Source: Undibacterium sp. YM2
GTDB taxonomy: Bacteria > Pseudomonadota > Gammaproteobacteria > Burkholderiales > Burkholderiaceae_D
Direction: 5' to 3'
Assembly (NCBI RefSeq): GCF_009937975.1
Contig: NZ_AP018442.1
Span: forward strand, 111,364 to 175,363
Length of the DNA: 64,000 nt
Made by a program: the position numbers and the translations under genes. Below, piece after piece: positions 57,267 to 64,000 of this stretch (its first letter is position 1; every line of letters begins with the position of its first letter). A model generated the notes under the pieces. That model was not told the DNA's origin. It did no database searches and saw only the letters and a list, made by a program, of their open reading frames with translations.

Positions 57267-57683
57267 TTTTAACTATCCTTTATTGTCTGGGAATACCGCC
57301 CTGCCTCATGCTTGCTATAAAAGCAAACTACGAGATCAAGACGCATCGACTGCACTTATTTCTAACTGAACAATGCATCCACGGATTTGTGAAAAGGTTT
57401 AGCCTTATTGCGATTAATTCTCAAAAAAATAAAATTTTTAAATATCCATTTATATAAAAAAACATAGATAGATAAATCAACAATGAAATTAGGGTGCATT
57501 CACATATTTTTTTGCATTGAATTGCAACTGTAGCAACATTGCTTTTTTTGTATGGATCCGCTGCTGCCGCCGCGCTATAGCCCTGTTCGGTTGCAAAATC
57601 CTTGTATGGCGAATTTAGGAGTGTTTGGTTTCTTATCTCGATATTCTTCTGGATCCATTTGCGCGTTTTGCGATCGCGTCGTC
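57267..57683. other. AT-rich intergenic region upstream of the giant gene
   Basis: About 415 bp without a plausible gene. It contains the candidate promoter and A/T runs (for example around 57420-57470). The part beyond 57550 is more GC-rich and may belong to the small gene's 3' end. Confidence 0.5.
57451..57480 (-). promoter_or_regulatory. Candidate promoter of the giant gene
   Basis: In an AT-rich stretch the minus strand has TTGATT (57480-57475), an 18-bp spacer and TATATA (57456-57451). This would give a 5' leader of about 180 nt to the ATG at 57266. The AT-rich surroundings (57390-57550) would suit H-NS-type silencing, but AT richness also produces such boxes by chance. Confidence 0.3.
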
Positions 57684-57923
57684 TTATGCCTTCTGATCCT
57701 TCACGAAGTCTGCGCGATAGATATCGGATGGGGATGCCGGAACAACGGGCATTGGATCCGGATTAAAAACAAGGTCCGACGCAAGAATATTTGGGCCGGC
57801 AGTTGGGTTTCTGGAGGCGGTGAATGCCTGGAGATTTTTGGGATCATAAACTCGAACACTCGAGGTCTGAACGTTAGACGATACTGCGGCAGCCAGGCTG
57901 AACAACAATATCAGTTTAGACAA
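57684..57923 (-). CDS. Small possibly exported protein
   Basis: A 79-residue frame with a signal-peptide-like N-terminus (MSKLILLFSLAAAVSS, a basic residue then a hydrophobic core) followed by a Pro/Ser/Asn-rich hydrophilic tail (NPTAGPNILASDL, NPDPMPVVPASPSD). It starts at TTG at 57923; AGGAT about 12 nt upstream may serve. No homolog is recognised. It lies about 420 bp upstream of the giant gene in the same direction. Confidence 0.45.
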   Translation of the reverse strand: MSKLILLFSLAAAVSSNVQTSSVRVYDPKNLQAFTASRNPTAGPNILASDLVFNPDPMPVVPASPSDIYRADFVKDQKA

Positions 57924-58034
57924 TTTTATTTTTTATCCTGAAGTACCATGCTTGTACAAAAAAAATTGGTAACGGCTTAGGCGCGACAAATAGAGCAAAA
58001 ACGCAACACAGAAAAATTCGACCTGATGATCAGT

Positions 58035-58107
58035 GTCGAAGTTGGAAAATTTAGTGGAATGAGCTACAAACTTTTCCAACACAGCTCACCGCGTCGGAGT
58101 TGGAAAA
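58035..58107. repeat. Short GTTGGAAAA repeats
   Basis: GTCGAAGTTGGAAAA at 58035-58049 and GTCGGAGTTGGAAAA at 58093-58107 are direct repeats; an inverted copy (TTTTCCAAC) lies at 58072-58080. Three copies in about 70 bp may be protein-binding sites. The stretch 57924-58340 around them has no plausible gene. Confidence 0.4.
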
Positions 58108-58340
58108 ATTGGTTGGTATGGGGAATTTGCAATGGGACAAGCGACATTTGCCCAGCTTATTAGCCTAAGGACGTTAAGGACCCGATGTGAACGGAATCGA
58201 GTGGAAATTCACTGGCTATTCACGCCAAACCGCAGGTAGCCATATGATCTGAGGAACTATTCAGGAAGGGAACTTTGAGAGTGTGAATCAGCCCTAACAC
58301 ATGACTGGCTCGAAAAACGCTGAGAAGATGGACTTTCGTG

Positions 58341-58370
58341 ATAAAAATGCCCCGTATTTACGGGGCATTT
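58341..58370 (-). terminator. Intrinsic terminator of the small gene at 58401-58547
   Basis: AAATGCCCCGT (58345-58355) and ACGGGGCATTT (58360-58370) form an 11-bp stem with a 4-nt loop. On the minus strand the stem ends with TTTTT, a classic rho-independent terminator about 30 nt beyond the small gene's stop. Confidence 0.85.
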
Positions 58371-58400
58371 GCTGTGAAATTTTTTTATTAATGTTTGACC

Positions 58401-58547
58401 TTAACTTTTTTTGTCAACACTATCCAGTTTCGCAAATTCGGCTCGAATGCCCTTTATTGCTCCGACAAGCGGTGCAAAATAAAGACGAGGGGTTTCTTTC
58501 GCTGCAATCTTGATCTGTTGCAAAACACGATTTAGAGTCATTTCCAT
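58401..58547 (-). CDS. 48-codon small protein with its own terminator
   Basis: The minus strand encodes 48 residues beginning MEMTLNRVLQQIKIAAKETP, a basic and amphipathic helix-rich sequence without membrane segment. AAGGA lies 3 nt before the first ATG; the third codon is also ATG (58541) and would have better spacing. An inverted repeat lies 8 nt upstream and the intrinsic terminator at 58341-58370 directly downstream, so it looks like a complete single-gene unit. No homolog is recognised. Confidence 0.6.
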   Translation of the reverse strand: MEMTLNRVLQQIKIAAKETPRLYFAPLVGAIKGIRAEFAKLDSVDKKS

Positions 58548-58555
58548 ATATCCTT

Positions 58556-58571
58556 GACAAAAGCCTTTGTC
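58556..58571. promoter_or_regulatory. Inverted repeat in front of the 48-codon gene
   Basis: GACAAA (58556-58561) and TTTGTC (58566-58571) are a perfect 6-bp inverted repeat with 4-nt spacing just upstream of the ribosome site. It could be an operator or an mRNA hairpin affecting translation. Confidence 0.35.
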
Positions 58572-58658
58572 GATTGAGCTAAATGTACCATAAAAGCAAA
58601 AACGTCTACTGCAAAGATCGCACAGTTACCCGACGTAAAGCAAAAACAATAGGTTCAT

Positions 58659-58877
58659 CTACCAGTGTGGTTGGTAATGGGTCTGGCGCAAGGTAATTTC
58701 CAGCCCGGATTCTTCGAGAGTGCCGCGTACCTCATGGCAGTCGTCCTTGAGGTGTTCTGGTACTTCTGGCAGGTTGACTTTGGCAAGGAGGCCAAGTGCC
58801 TTATCGATGACAGTGAGTGCGATCGTAACGTCATCGACAGAGACACGCTTGCCAAAATTGCAGTAGTAAGCTGACAT
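58659..58877 (-). CDS. Hypothetical protein (72 residues)
   Basis: A soluble acidic protein reading MSAYYCNFGKRVSVDD and then a VTIALTVIDKALGLLAKV helix, DDCHEVRGTLEESG and a His/Pro-rich end. Composition and periodicity look like a genuine protein. The same frame runs on upstream to 58952, but that part (FGLRT) looks like the broken integrase, so the ATG at 58877 is chosen, though it lacks a clear ribosome site. An overlapping frame is rejected. Confidence 0.4.
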   Translation of the reverse strand: MSAYYCNFGKRVSVDDVTIALTVIDKALGLLAKVNLPEVPEHLKDDCHEVRGTLEESGLEITLRQTHYQPHW

Positions 58878-59298
58878 GACGTTTGGTCGATTTTGTCTCT
58901 TGTTTTCACTCAGGCCCAAGAGTATTGTACGGAGGCCGAATGCCAATTCCATGCGTAGTATGATTCCTAGGCGGCGCTTTTGGGCGTTCGAGCTGCGGCT
59001 TCCACGCGCATTAAATGTGCATTTGCCTTGCCCACGTAGGTGAGCTAACTTTTATTGTTTTTGGCTTCGCTTGTTTCTTGCGAATCCAATAATGAATTAA
59101 CGATTTTACATGTCTTAGCTGAAGGTCAGCTGGCTCCTGTAGCTTAAAACCCAGTTCCGTAAGTTGCTTGAAGCTGGCTTCCAACGACTCTTTGTGCTCA
59201 GTGAATGCTCTTTCTGACGCGACGCGGCCATTTTGGCGGGCTCCTGCGTTTGCGTGAATTATTTCGAGTAATTTATCTTTCGTCAATTTTTTTCTCAA
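58878..59298 (-). pseudogene. Broken phage-type integrase
   Basis: From an ATG at 59298 the frame encodes about 83 residues of a SAM-like integrase N-terminal domain (FKQLTELGFKLQEPADLQLR, HVKSLIHYWIRKKQAKPKTI), then breaks off at a stop (59011). In other frames further on one finds LAHLRGQGKCTF and, from about 58960, LRMELAFGLRTILLG, the FGLR box of the same integrase class. Removing one A at an AAAA run near 59050 would join the SAM part to the second frame. The catalytic C-terminus is absent. It therefore appears a decayed or partly deleted recombinase. Confidence 0.6.
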
Positions 59299-59339
59299 GC
59301 TCTCGAAAAGTGTTTCGTTTTTTGCTTACGCGCCCTGGT

Positions 59340-59560
59340 GGTTACTCAGGTGCTAGGCGTTCACATTTGTGGTGGCCATGGCGGGCATCCTTAAATACGC
59401 TGAATTGGTTCCGAGCTGCCAAATGCCTGAACTTCGAAACCCCATAGGAATCACTTCCTACGGTCGCTTCCCCAATACTCTGGGAAGACCTGGGACTTGT
59501 CGTGTCCCATGCGTCACGTTTCTAACCATTGTCTTACTGGCGGGTAGCCATGGTCACGTG
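59340..59560 (-). ncRNA. Hairpin-rich leader upstream of the integrase, possible structured RNA
   Basis: On the minus strand three hairpins stand close together: TGGGAC/GTCCCA (59491-59509), a compound stem GGTC-TTCCC/GGGAA-GACC (59462-59490) and TAGGAA/TTCCTA (59445-59460), followed by a GC-rich self-complementary GGCCATGGCGGG segment. It ends about 40 nt before the integrase ATG. It resembles conserved leaders in front of integrase genes of integrative elements (a radC-type motif is one candidate from memory). No plausible protein is encoded here. Covariance evidence is needed. Confidence 0.45.
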
Positions 59561-59569
59561 AGGACCGGC

Positions 59570-60193
59570 ATTTTATGTATCCAGCCTTGAGCTAGACGCT
59601 GTTACACACCGGTTGGCGAGCTCAGCGCTCATTCCTTCCGACATCCGGGGGCAATCCCATAGCAGCTATTATTCAAATGCCTGTGTGTTTTCTGTTTGGA
59701 GCCTGGCAGAAAGTACCAGCGATTTTTGTGATTTACAGCGTACGATTTTGGTGCGGTAAATTTTGTGTTTCTGTGGTGTTTCTGTATTTGATAACCGGCG
59801 CAAAGCCACTTCAGCGTTGTACTCTAGATGTACTCTGTGTTTGCCCGATATTTAATTTCTGTAGAAAAAAAAGCGCGATTTGCGTAAGCAATTCTGTTCA
59901 ATAAAATCTATTTTTTTGAGTAGAAAAGATCATTTCCTATGGATAGTGCCTGATATTCAGGCGTAGTGATCTTTGAGTCATTGGACTCTCCATTGCATGG
60001 CATTGGGGAGTCAATTTGATTAGGAGTTTGTAGGTTCTTGAAGTGCCGGGTGCCGACGACGCTATTGGACAGTGTTTTGACTCTCAATGCAAGCACTTTG
60101 ACTGAAAAAGTGGCGCACTTTTCTCACGCCTCCAAATTGTTCGCTATTTTCATAGGTTAATGGGTAATGGGCCGTACTCCGCTAGGCTATCGT
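59570..60193. other. Gene-free stretch of the island
   Basis: About 620 bp with no convincing coding frame. It includes AT-rich segments and scattered A/T runs near 59870-59900. I see no tRNA, CRISPR or clear attachment site. Confidence 0.45.
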
Positions 60194-60233
60194 TACGACA
60201 GAGTACGACAAAGTACGACGTTCTACGACAACT
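60194..60233 (+). repeat. Four 10-bp direct repeats (TACGACNNNN)
   Basis: TACGACAGAG, TACGACAAAG, TACGACGTTC and TACGACAACT follow each other without gaps from 60194 to 60233. The 10-bp period is one DNA turn, so a protein would bind all copies on one face. They lie about 80 bp upstream of the frameshifted gene at 60311. Confidence 0.8.
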
Positions 60234-60310
60234 TGAATATTCGGGTTGTGCTGGTCATTCTCTCAAGTGGTCATTTTTAAACTATTGCATTCGTTAAAGG
60301 TGAAGGATCG

Positions 60311-60602
60311 ATGAATATCCAGGAAATAGGTAATTTCCAAGACGATGAACGTTCGAAAATTTCGCTTATCGAAACTATGTACGAGGACATTCAACGCCTA
60401 AAAAAGTAGGCTCAGCTATCGAACTCTGGCCGAGCGAATTACAGCTGGTGGACTTGAAGTTTCGGAACAGGCGCAGACCTCAATGCTGGGCCGAATAAAA
60501 AGGAAGAAACTATCTTCTGCTGTTGTGTCTGGAGCTCGTCTGGTACCCAAGGCGTCAAGCAATTTGGGAGTTGCTCCGCTGAGTCCACTGCAAACTCGGT
60601 AG
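60311..60602 (+). pseudogene. Frameshifted small helix-turn-helix protein
   Basis: From ATG at 60311 (good GGTGAAGGAT ribosome site) a frame of 32 codons ends in TAG at 60407. Dropping one A from the run of six at 60400-60405 gives one continuous protein of about 96 residues: MNIQEIGNFQDDERSKISLI, then MYEDIQRLK, LSYRTLAERITAGGLEVSEQ, SMLGRIKRKK. The LSYRTLAERITAGGLEVSEQ part is like the recognition helices found in small plasmid or island regulators. The gene is therefore either broken or mis-sequenced. The downstream part ends at 60602. Confidence 0.55.
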
Positions 60603-60608
60603 CACTCG

Positions 60609-60791
60609 ATGGAGCGGGGGAATGAAACAAGACTTTATATTCAAAAAAAGTTTTACGCCACTTCTGTGATCGTTGTTGCAATTATTTCTTTCGTTTTGGG
60701 CGTTCTGATTGGAACAGGAACACTCTTTCACTCGTATTCTTGCGCTGAGCCAGGCCCAGTAAACCTCCCGAATATCGGCCAAAATCGCTAG
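60609..60791 (+). CDS. Small single-pass membrane protein (start uncertain)
   Basis: A 60-residue frame with one strong membrane helix (FYATSVIVVAIISFVLGVLI) and a short external tail (SYSCAEPG..). The ATG at 60609 lacks a ribosome site. A better one (GGAGCGGGGGA) precedes an ATG at 60622 in another frame (MKQDFIFKK), which would join the membrane frame only if the run of seven As nearby were eight. The gene may therefore have a sequencing error or frameshift. Function is unknown. Confidence 0.4.
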   Translation: MERGNETRLYIQKKFYATSVIVVAIISFVLGVLIGTGTLFHSYSCAEPGPVNLPNIGQNR

Positions 60792-60809
60792 CCGAATCTA
60801 TCCTAAATC

Positions 60810-60852
60810 GAAACTAAAGTATCTATTATCATGGAATAGATATTTTAGTTTC
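60810..60852. promoter_or_regulatory. HipB-type operator upstream of hipBA
   Basis: GAAACTAAAGTATCTATT (60810-60827) and its inverted partner AATAGATATTTTAGTTTC (60835-60852) match at 17 of 18 positions with a 7-bp spacer. The inner TATCTATT/AATAGATA resembles the TATC...GATA core of HipB operators. It lies 30 bp before the antitoxin gene, so it is well placed for autoregulation. Confidence 0.8.
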
Positions 60853-60882
60853 ATTTATTTTGGAGGAGTGACTTGCAATACA

Positions 60883-61239
60883 ATGAAATCAAACTATCAT
60901 TACAACATTAATAGATACTTTGATTTCAAATATATGCGTAATCTAGCCGAAGTAGCCAAGTTCTTAAAATTGAGCCAAGAGCGCAATAAAATTTCTCAGA
61001 AGACAATCCTCGAGAATACAGGCCTGACCTCCCCAACCATCCGGGGACTGATGTCTGGTGAAAAAGACTCAAAGCTCACGACCTTGATGGCTGTTGCTGA
61101 TGAGCTTGGTCTTGAATTGATTTTAGTACCTAAGGGAGTCAGCGGTTTGCTGCAAGGTGGGCTCGCAGCGGATACGTCCGACAAGACTCCCCGCGTCAGA
61201 TCGCTTATTGATTCAGCACTCGACCGAAAAGGAGAATAG
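60883..61239 (+). CDS. hipB: HipB-like antitoxin (XRE-type DNA-binding protein)
   Basis: A 118-residue protein with a Cro/C1-type helix-turn-helix: AKFLKLSQERNKISQKTILE, NTGLTSPTIRGLMSGEKDSK, LTTLMAVADELGLELILVP, which matches the HipB family where the last strand ends with ELxLVP. HipB neutralises HipA and represses its own operon through a palindromic operator, present here upstream. The ATG at 60883 is used; a GTG at 60868 is in frame but overlaps the GGAGG site. It ends 3 bp before hipA, and the AGGAG for hipA lies in its end. Confidence 0.85.
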   Translation: MKSNYHYNINRYFDFKYMRNLAEVAKFLKLSQERNKISQKTILENTGLTSPTIRGLMSGEKDSKLTTLMAVADELGLELILVPKGVSGLLQGGLAADTSDKTPRVRSLIDSALDRKGE

Positions 61240-61242
61240 GTC

Positions 61243-62559
61243 ATGAATTTCAGTGCCCTGGACATCTTTATTGGTACGACAAAGGCTGGAGTTCTCTTCA
61301 GGTATGGCGATATTATCCGTTTCAGCGTGGATCCTGACTACGCCAACGATCCAGACAGGCCTGTCATCTCACTGTCCTACAAGGCTGAAGACCCGGCTCA
61401 AGGCGCGGCTTTCTTGCTCAATCCTATGAATCCGGAATTGAATTCAACCGGCGGCGGCCGACTACCAAATTTCTTTCAAAATTTGCTGCCGGAAGGGGTT
61501 CTAAAAAAACACATCGCCGAATTACGTAAGTGTTCAGAGGACGACTATTTCGAACTTTTGGCAGCTTGCGGAGGAGATTTGCCAGGAAATGTCTACGCCC
61601 GACCATCATTAATAGACAGAAATTTCACTGCTCGGTATGTTACTCAGCGACAGGATGCCCTGGAAGAGAGCGTAGTTGAAGAGCCGCTAGAGGATGGCGT
61701 GTCGATTTCAGGAATGCAGCCGAAGCTGGCCCTGGTCCTAGAGGACGGCAGATATGTTGCCAGGCAGCGCCATGAAGGTGCGCACATAATAGGAAAACTA
61801 CCCACAACGCAATTCTCCCTACTCCCCGAAGTCGAGCATTTGTCTCTTCAGCTGGCGGCTGCAGCTGGCGTAAGAGTTTGCGAGGCAAGCCTGGTCAGCC
61901 TTGATCTCATACTTGCAGAGCATAATTACGTCATTGGCAATACCAGGAATTTCTTGGCAGTAAAAAGATTTGACCGTGACCAGCCTGGTCGACTTCACGC
62001 TGAAGATTTTGCGCAAATTTTGAACGTTGGTCCGTTGGACAAATACCGAGGAGGTAGTTACGCTGATATTGCCAACGTAATGCTACTGATCGATGGACTA
62101 GGCGAGCCGGCAGTTTTGGAGTTAATTCGCAGAATTACTGTAAGCGAGTTGCTTGGTAACTATGACTTTCATCTAAAAAATATCGGTGTATTGCACATGC
62201 CCGACGGCAGCGTTACCCTTTCTCCTGCCTATGATATCGTCGCGTACAGTGTGTACATGAACGGTAGTGGCCATGCCCTCCCGTTCGCCAGCGGCCAAAA
62301 GAAAAAGCAGATTTTGGAACCAACAGCGATACGCGCCTTCGCAAACGCCGTCAGTGTTCCCGAAGCCAAACTAAAGAATGAAGTAAAAAAAGTTTGTATT
62401 GCTGCGGCCGAGAGTTGGAATGCCATGATCGATGCCAGCGAAATTCTTGAAAGTCAGAAGGTTGCACTGAAAACTTATGTTGCAAGCCGACCAGTGATGA
62501 AGAGTTACTTACTTCGACTGGCAAAGCCCAAGTCCGTAGCACATGAACCAATACAATGA
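61243..62559 (+). CDS. hipA: HipA-type serine/threonine kinase toxin
   Basis: A 438-residue HipA. Key kinase features are visible: SGMQPKLAL (residues 156-164; phosphate-binding loop), FLAVKRFDR (237-245; catalytic Lys), HAEDFAQIL (252-260), GNYDFHLKN (305-313; catalytic Asp in the D-x-H/x-x-N loop) and LSPAYDI (326-332; metal-binding Asp). The N-terminal domain has GGGRLPNFFQNLLPEG. E. coli HipA phosphorylates glutamyl-tRNA synthetase, halting translation and inducing tolerance; the target here is unverified. It forms an operon with hipB. It is followed by an imperfect inverted repeat at 62579-62621. All key residues are present, so it is probably active. Confidence 0.92.
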   Translation: MNFSALDIFIGTTKAGVLFRYGDIIRFSVDPDYANDPDRPVISLSYKAEDPAQGAAFLLNPMNPELNSTGGGRLPNFFQNLLPEGVLKKHIAELRKCSEDDYFELLAACGGDLPGNVYARPSLIDRNFTARYVTQRQDALEESVVEEPLEDGVSISGMQPKLALVLEDGRYVARQRHEGAHIIGKLPTTQFSLLPEVEHLSLQLAAAAGVRVCEASLVSLDLILAEHNYVIGNTRNFLAVKRFDRDQPGRLHAEDFAQILNVGPLDKYRGGSYADIANVMLLIDGLGEPAVLELIRRITVSELLGNYDFHLKNIGVLHMPDGSVTLSPAYDIVAYSVYMNGSGHALPFASGQKKKQILEPTAIRAFANAVSVPEAKLKNEVKKVCIAAAESWNAMIDASEILESQKVALKTYVASRPVMKSYLLRLAKPKSVAHEPIQ

Positions 62560-62578
62560 TTTATATTCAAGTAACTAC

Positions 62579-62621
62579 CGATCTAAATTAAGTTTCCATG
62601 ACTTCAACTTAGGCTAGATCG
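62579..62621. repeat. Imperfect inverted repeat after hipA
   Basis: CGATCTAAATTAAGTT (62579-62594) pairs with AACTTAGGCTAGATCG (62606-62621) through 7 outer and 5 inner positions, with an internal mismatch loop. There is no T tract, so its role as terminator or recombination-associated site is open. Confidence 0.4.
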
Positions 62622-62720
62622 GACTGCCGGATCATATCGAAACTACCACATATAAGTTGATTAAACTATTAAAACAACCTCGCTTCCCTCGCTTTGATAG
62701 TCGGCATGCAAGATAGTTGC

Positions 62721-63755
62721 TCATGATAAATTTTTAGTGAGCCTGTCTTTCTCAACCAGGTACAAGTATTTTTGTGCCGATGCTTGTTTTTTAAGCCCCA
62801 AAAACTGGCCGACCAGCTCAACCGAGGCATTTTCCTTTTGTAGCTCACGAAATGCGTAAGAGTTGCGCAATGTCCTGCCACCACTATGGGTTGTTTCAAT
62901 GCCAGCGCGCTCAAAAGTGGCAGTAACTTGCCTGTAAAGGGTGGCTTTGTTCAGAGGTTTAAGGTCTTTCAGTGATGCTGGGAACAAGAGCCTGGTAGCC
63001 AGGCGCAACTGTTTTCGTTCCAAGACCCAGTCCATCACGATATCTACCGCGAAAGGACGCAGTTGCGTCCTGTGATCTGCGCCATTCCCATCTACAGACG
63101 CTTGAGAGATAGTTATCGGGACAGATCCATTGATGTCGATCTCTCCTACATTTTCAATATAAAGACTGACCACCTCAGAAACCTTTAGACCGGCTCCAAG
63201 CATGATCGCTTGCATGGCCCTGTCTCTACGCTTCTTCCAACCTTGCGTGCACTCAGGGCCCCTGTATGGGCTTGCAGCGGGCAAATTTTTTATGAACTGA
63301 GCTTGTTGCACCAGGTCCAGTGCTACTTTTGATTTATCCCTCCCAGTTGACGCGCTGTTGAATAACTCGATCGTAGCAATAGTCGCAGGATTAGGCTGCA
63401 CTTCTATATAGGCATAAACCCGCTCGAATAGTCTCAAATATCGCACCCGAATAAGACTCAATGGTTTGGTGTTCCTCTCTCCTTTTGTAGCCTCTCCCCT
63501 ATCAAGAAACCGCACAATGTCCCCTGGAGTTACAGCTCGCAGCGGTTTCCCGTCCAGATAACGAATGAATTTACCAAACATGGAGATATAGACATTCGTA
63601 GCTGATGCGCGCATAGGCCGCGCGCTTTCACAAGAAGATCCTAGCAGAGCTTTTGGGCGACGCCCCAATGTTACAAACGCCTCTGTTCTGACAAAAGCCT
63701 GGAATGCCTCTAGCGGAGCCAAGTCCCAATTTTCAGGCGTATCAAAAATATCCAT
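62721..63755 (-). CDS. Divergent tyrosine recombinase/integrase
   Basis: A 344-residue protein with a core-binding N-terminal half (YISMFGKFIRYLDGKPLRAV, PGDIVRFLDRG) and a tyrosine-recombinase catalytic half. Box I reads LGAGLKVSEVVSLY with Lys191 where Arg is usual; Box II reads GGRTLRNSYAFREL with Arg297; FLGLKKQ has Leu321 where His is common; then KYLYL with a candidate nucleophile Tyr330 or Tyr332. Such changes may still be functional or may mark a defective recombinase. The ATG at 63755 starts MDIFDTPENW; extending to an upstream TTG adds a Cys-rich stretch not typical of the family. It converges on hipA and probably belongs to the island. Confidence 0.75.
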   Translation of the reverse strand: MDIFDTPENWDLAPLEAFQAFVRTEAFVTLGRRPKALLGSSCESARPMRASATNVYISMFGKFIRYLDGKPLRAVTPGDIVRFLDRGEATKGERNTKPLSLIRVRYLRLFERVYAYIEVQPNPATIATIELFNSASTGRDKSKVALDLVQQAQFIKNLPAASPYRGPECTQGWKKRRDRAMQAIMLGAGLKVSEVVSLYIENVGEIDINGSVPITISQASVDGNGADHRTQLRPFAVDIVMDWVLERKQLRLATRLLFPASLKDLKPLNKATLYRQVTATFERAGIETTHSGGRTLRNSYAFRELQKENASVELVGQFLGLKKQASAQKYLYLVEKDRLTKNLS

Positions 63756-64000
63756 ATCAAATGCAATTAACGAGTTAGTTTTAACTGATAATAAAACCAG
63801 CATACAACAAAATAGCCGGATGCAACAACTCAAGTTTTTACAGTCTTATAGAAGGTTAAAAGACAAACGACTAATCCGTTAATTGCATTTTTAGATATCT
63901 TTACAATGTAACTTGCCCGATACTAAATTGCCACTCCTACAGGGATATGAAATAGGTCCTTCTTGCTATTAGAGTAAAAGAATGAATAACGCTCTTATTT
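63756..64000. other. Intergenic end of the window
   Basis: About 245 bp of AT-rich sequence upstream of the tyrosine recombinase. No gene, tRNA or repeat is evident. Confidence 0.4.

Noticed and set aside
58655..58909. Alternative 84-codon frame overlapping the 72-residue hypothetical gene
   Set aside because: Ser/Thr/Arg-rich with no plausible start context; the other frame has better protein character.
59205..59590. Small plus-strand frames across the integrase leader
   Set aside because: They overlap the hairpin-rich segment and antisense the integrase; no protein-like character.
57600..63900. tRNA gene or att site flanking the island
   Set aside because: No cloverleaf or matching direct repeat long enough was seen by eye at either end.

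Overview
The window looks like a chromosomal stretch from a Gram-negative bacterium, most likely a betaproteobacterium of the Burkholderiales (Oxalobacteraceae such as Undibacterium would fit the moderate GC and gene style, but this is inference). All assignments come from reading the sequence; no database search was possible. It has three parts: a flagellar operon (1-15.7 kb), a single gigantic surface-protein gene with a small satellite gene (17.2-57.3 kb), and a mobile-element or genomic-island remnant (57.6-63.8 kb).

Region 1 (minus strand) is one tightly packed flagellar operon, read from high to low coordinates: fliQ, fliR, flhB, flhA, flgF, flgG, flgA, flgH, flgI, flgB, flgC, fliE, fliF, an uncharacterised 169-aa gene, a 29-codon mini-ORF, fliI, fliJ, a fliK-position gene, flgD and the start of flgE, which is cut by the window edge. 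Many junctions are ATGA or TGATG stop/start overlaps, suggesting translational coupling. A good sigma-70 type promoter (TTGACA, 17 bp, TAACAT) lies about 160 nt upstream of fliQ. The operon encodes the export gate, rod, L and P rings, MS ring, ATPase and hook, but fliG, fliH, fliM, fliN and fliP are absent from the window. It resembles a secondary (lateral-type) flagellar cluster. flgI carries a one-base frameshift in a G tract.

Region 2 opens with AT-rich sequence and a decayed DDE transposase, then a gene for two tandem, apparently catalytically dead Hint (intein/Hedgehog-type) domains, and then a 38.8-kb gene for a 12,948-residue protein (about 1.3 MDa). That protein runs from N-terminal YD/RHS-type repeats, through a roughly 2,900-residue array of PPC-like beta-sandwich repeats, 17 CARDB-type repeats, a propeller-like section, eight putative-Ig (He_PIG-like) repeats and a dockerin-like calcium motif. 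These are followed by a degenerate metzincin, a complete HINT self-cleavage domain, a CdiA-type toxin-like segment, an intact HExxH metzincin, eight tandem-95-type repeats and two choice-of-anchor-A-like domains. The HINT-toxin-protease block lies about 1,600-2,250 residues from the C-terminus instead of at it, which is the most unusual biology here.

Region 3 is a patchwork of island genes: a small possibly exported protein, a 48-codon small gene with its own terminator, a broken phage-type integrase behind a hairpin-rich leader that may be a structured RNA, four 10-bp direct repeats in front of a frameshifted helix-turn-helix gene, a small membrane protein, a HipBA toxin-antitoxin operon with a near-perfect 18-bp-arm operator, and a divergent tyrosine recombinase. 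Frameshifts or suspicious breaks at homopolymers (flgI, the helix-turn-helix gene, perhaps the small membrane gene and the integrase) raise the possibility of base-calling errors in this assembly.
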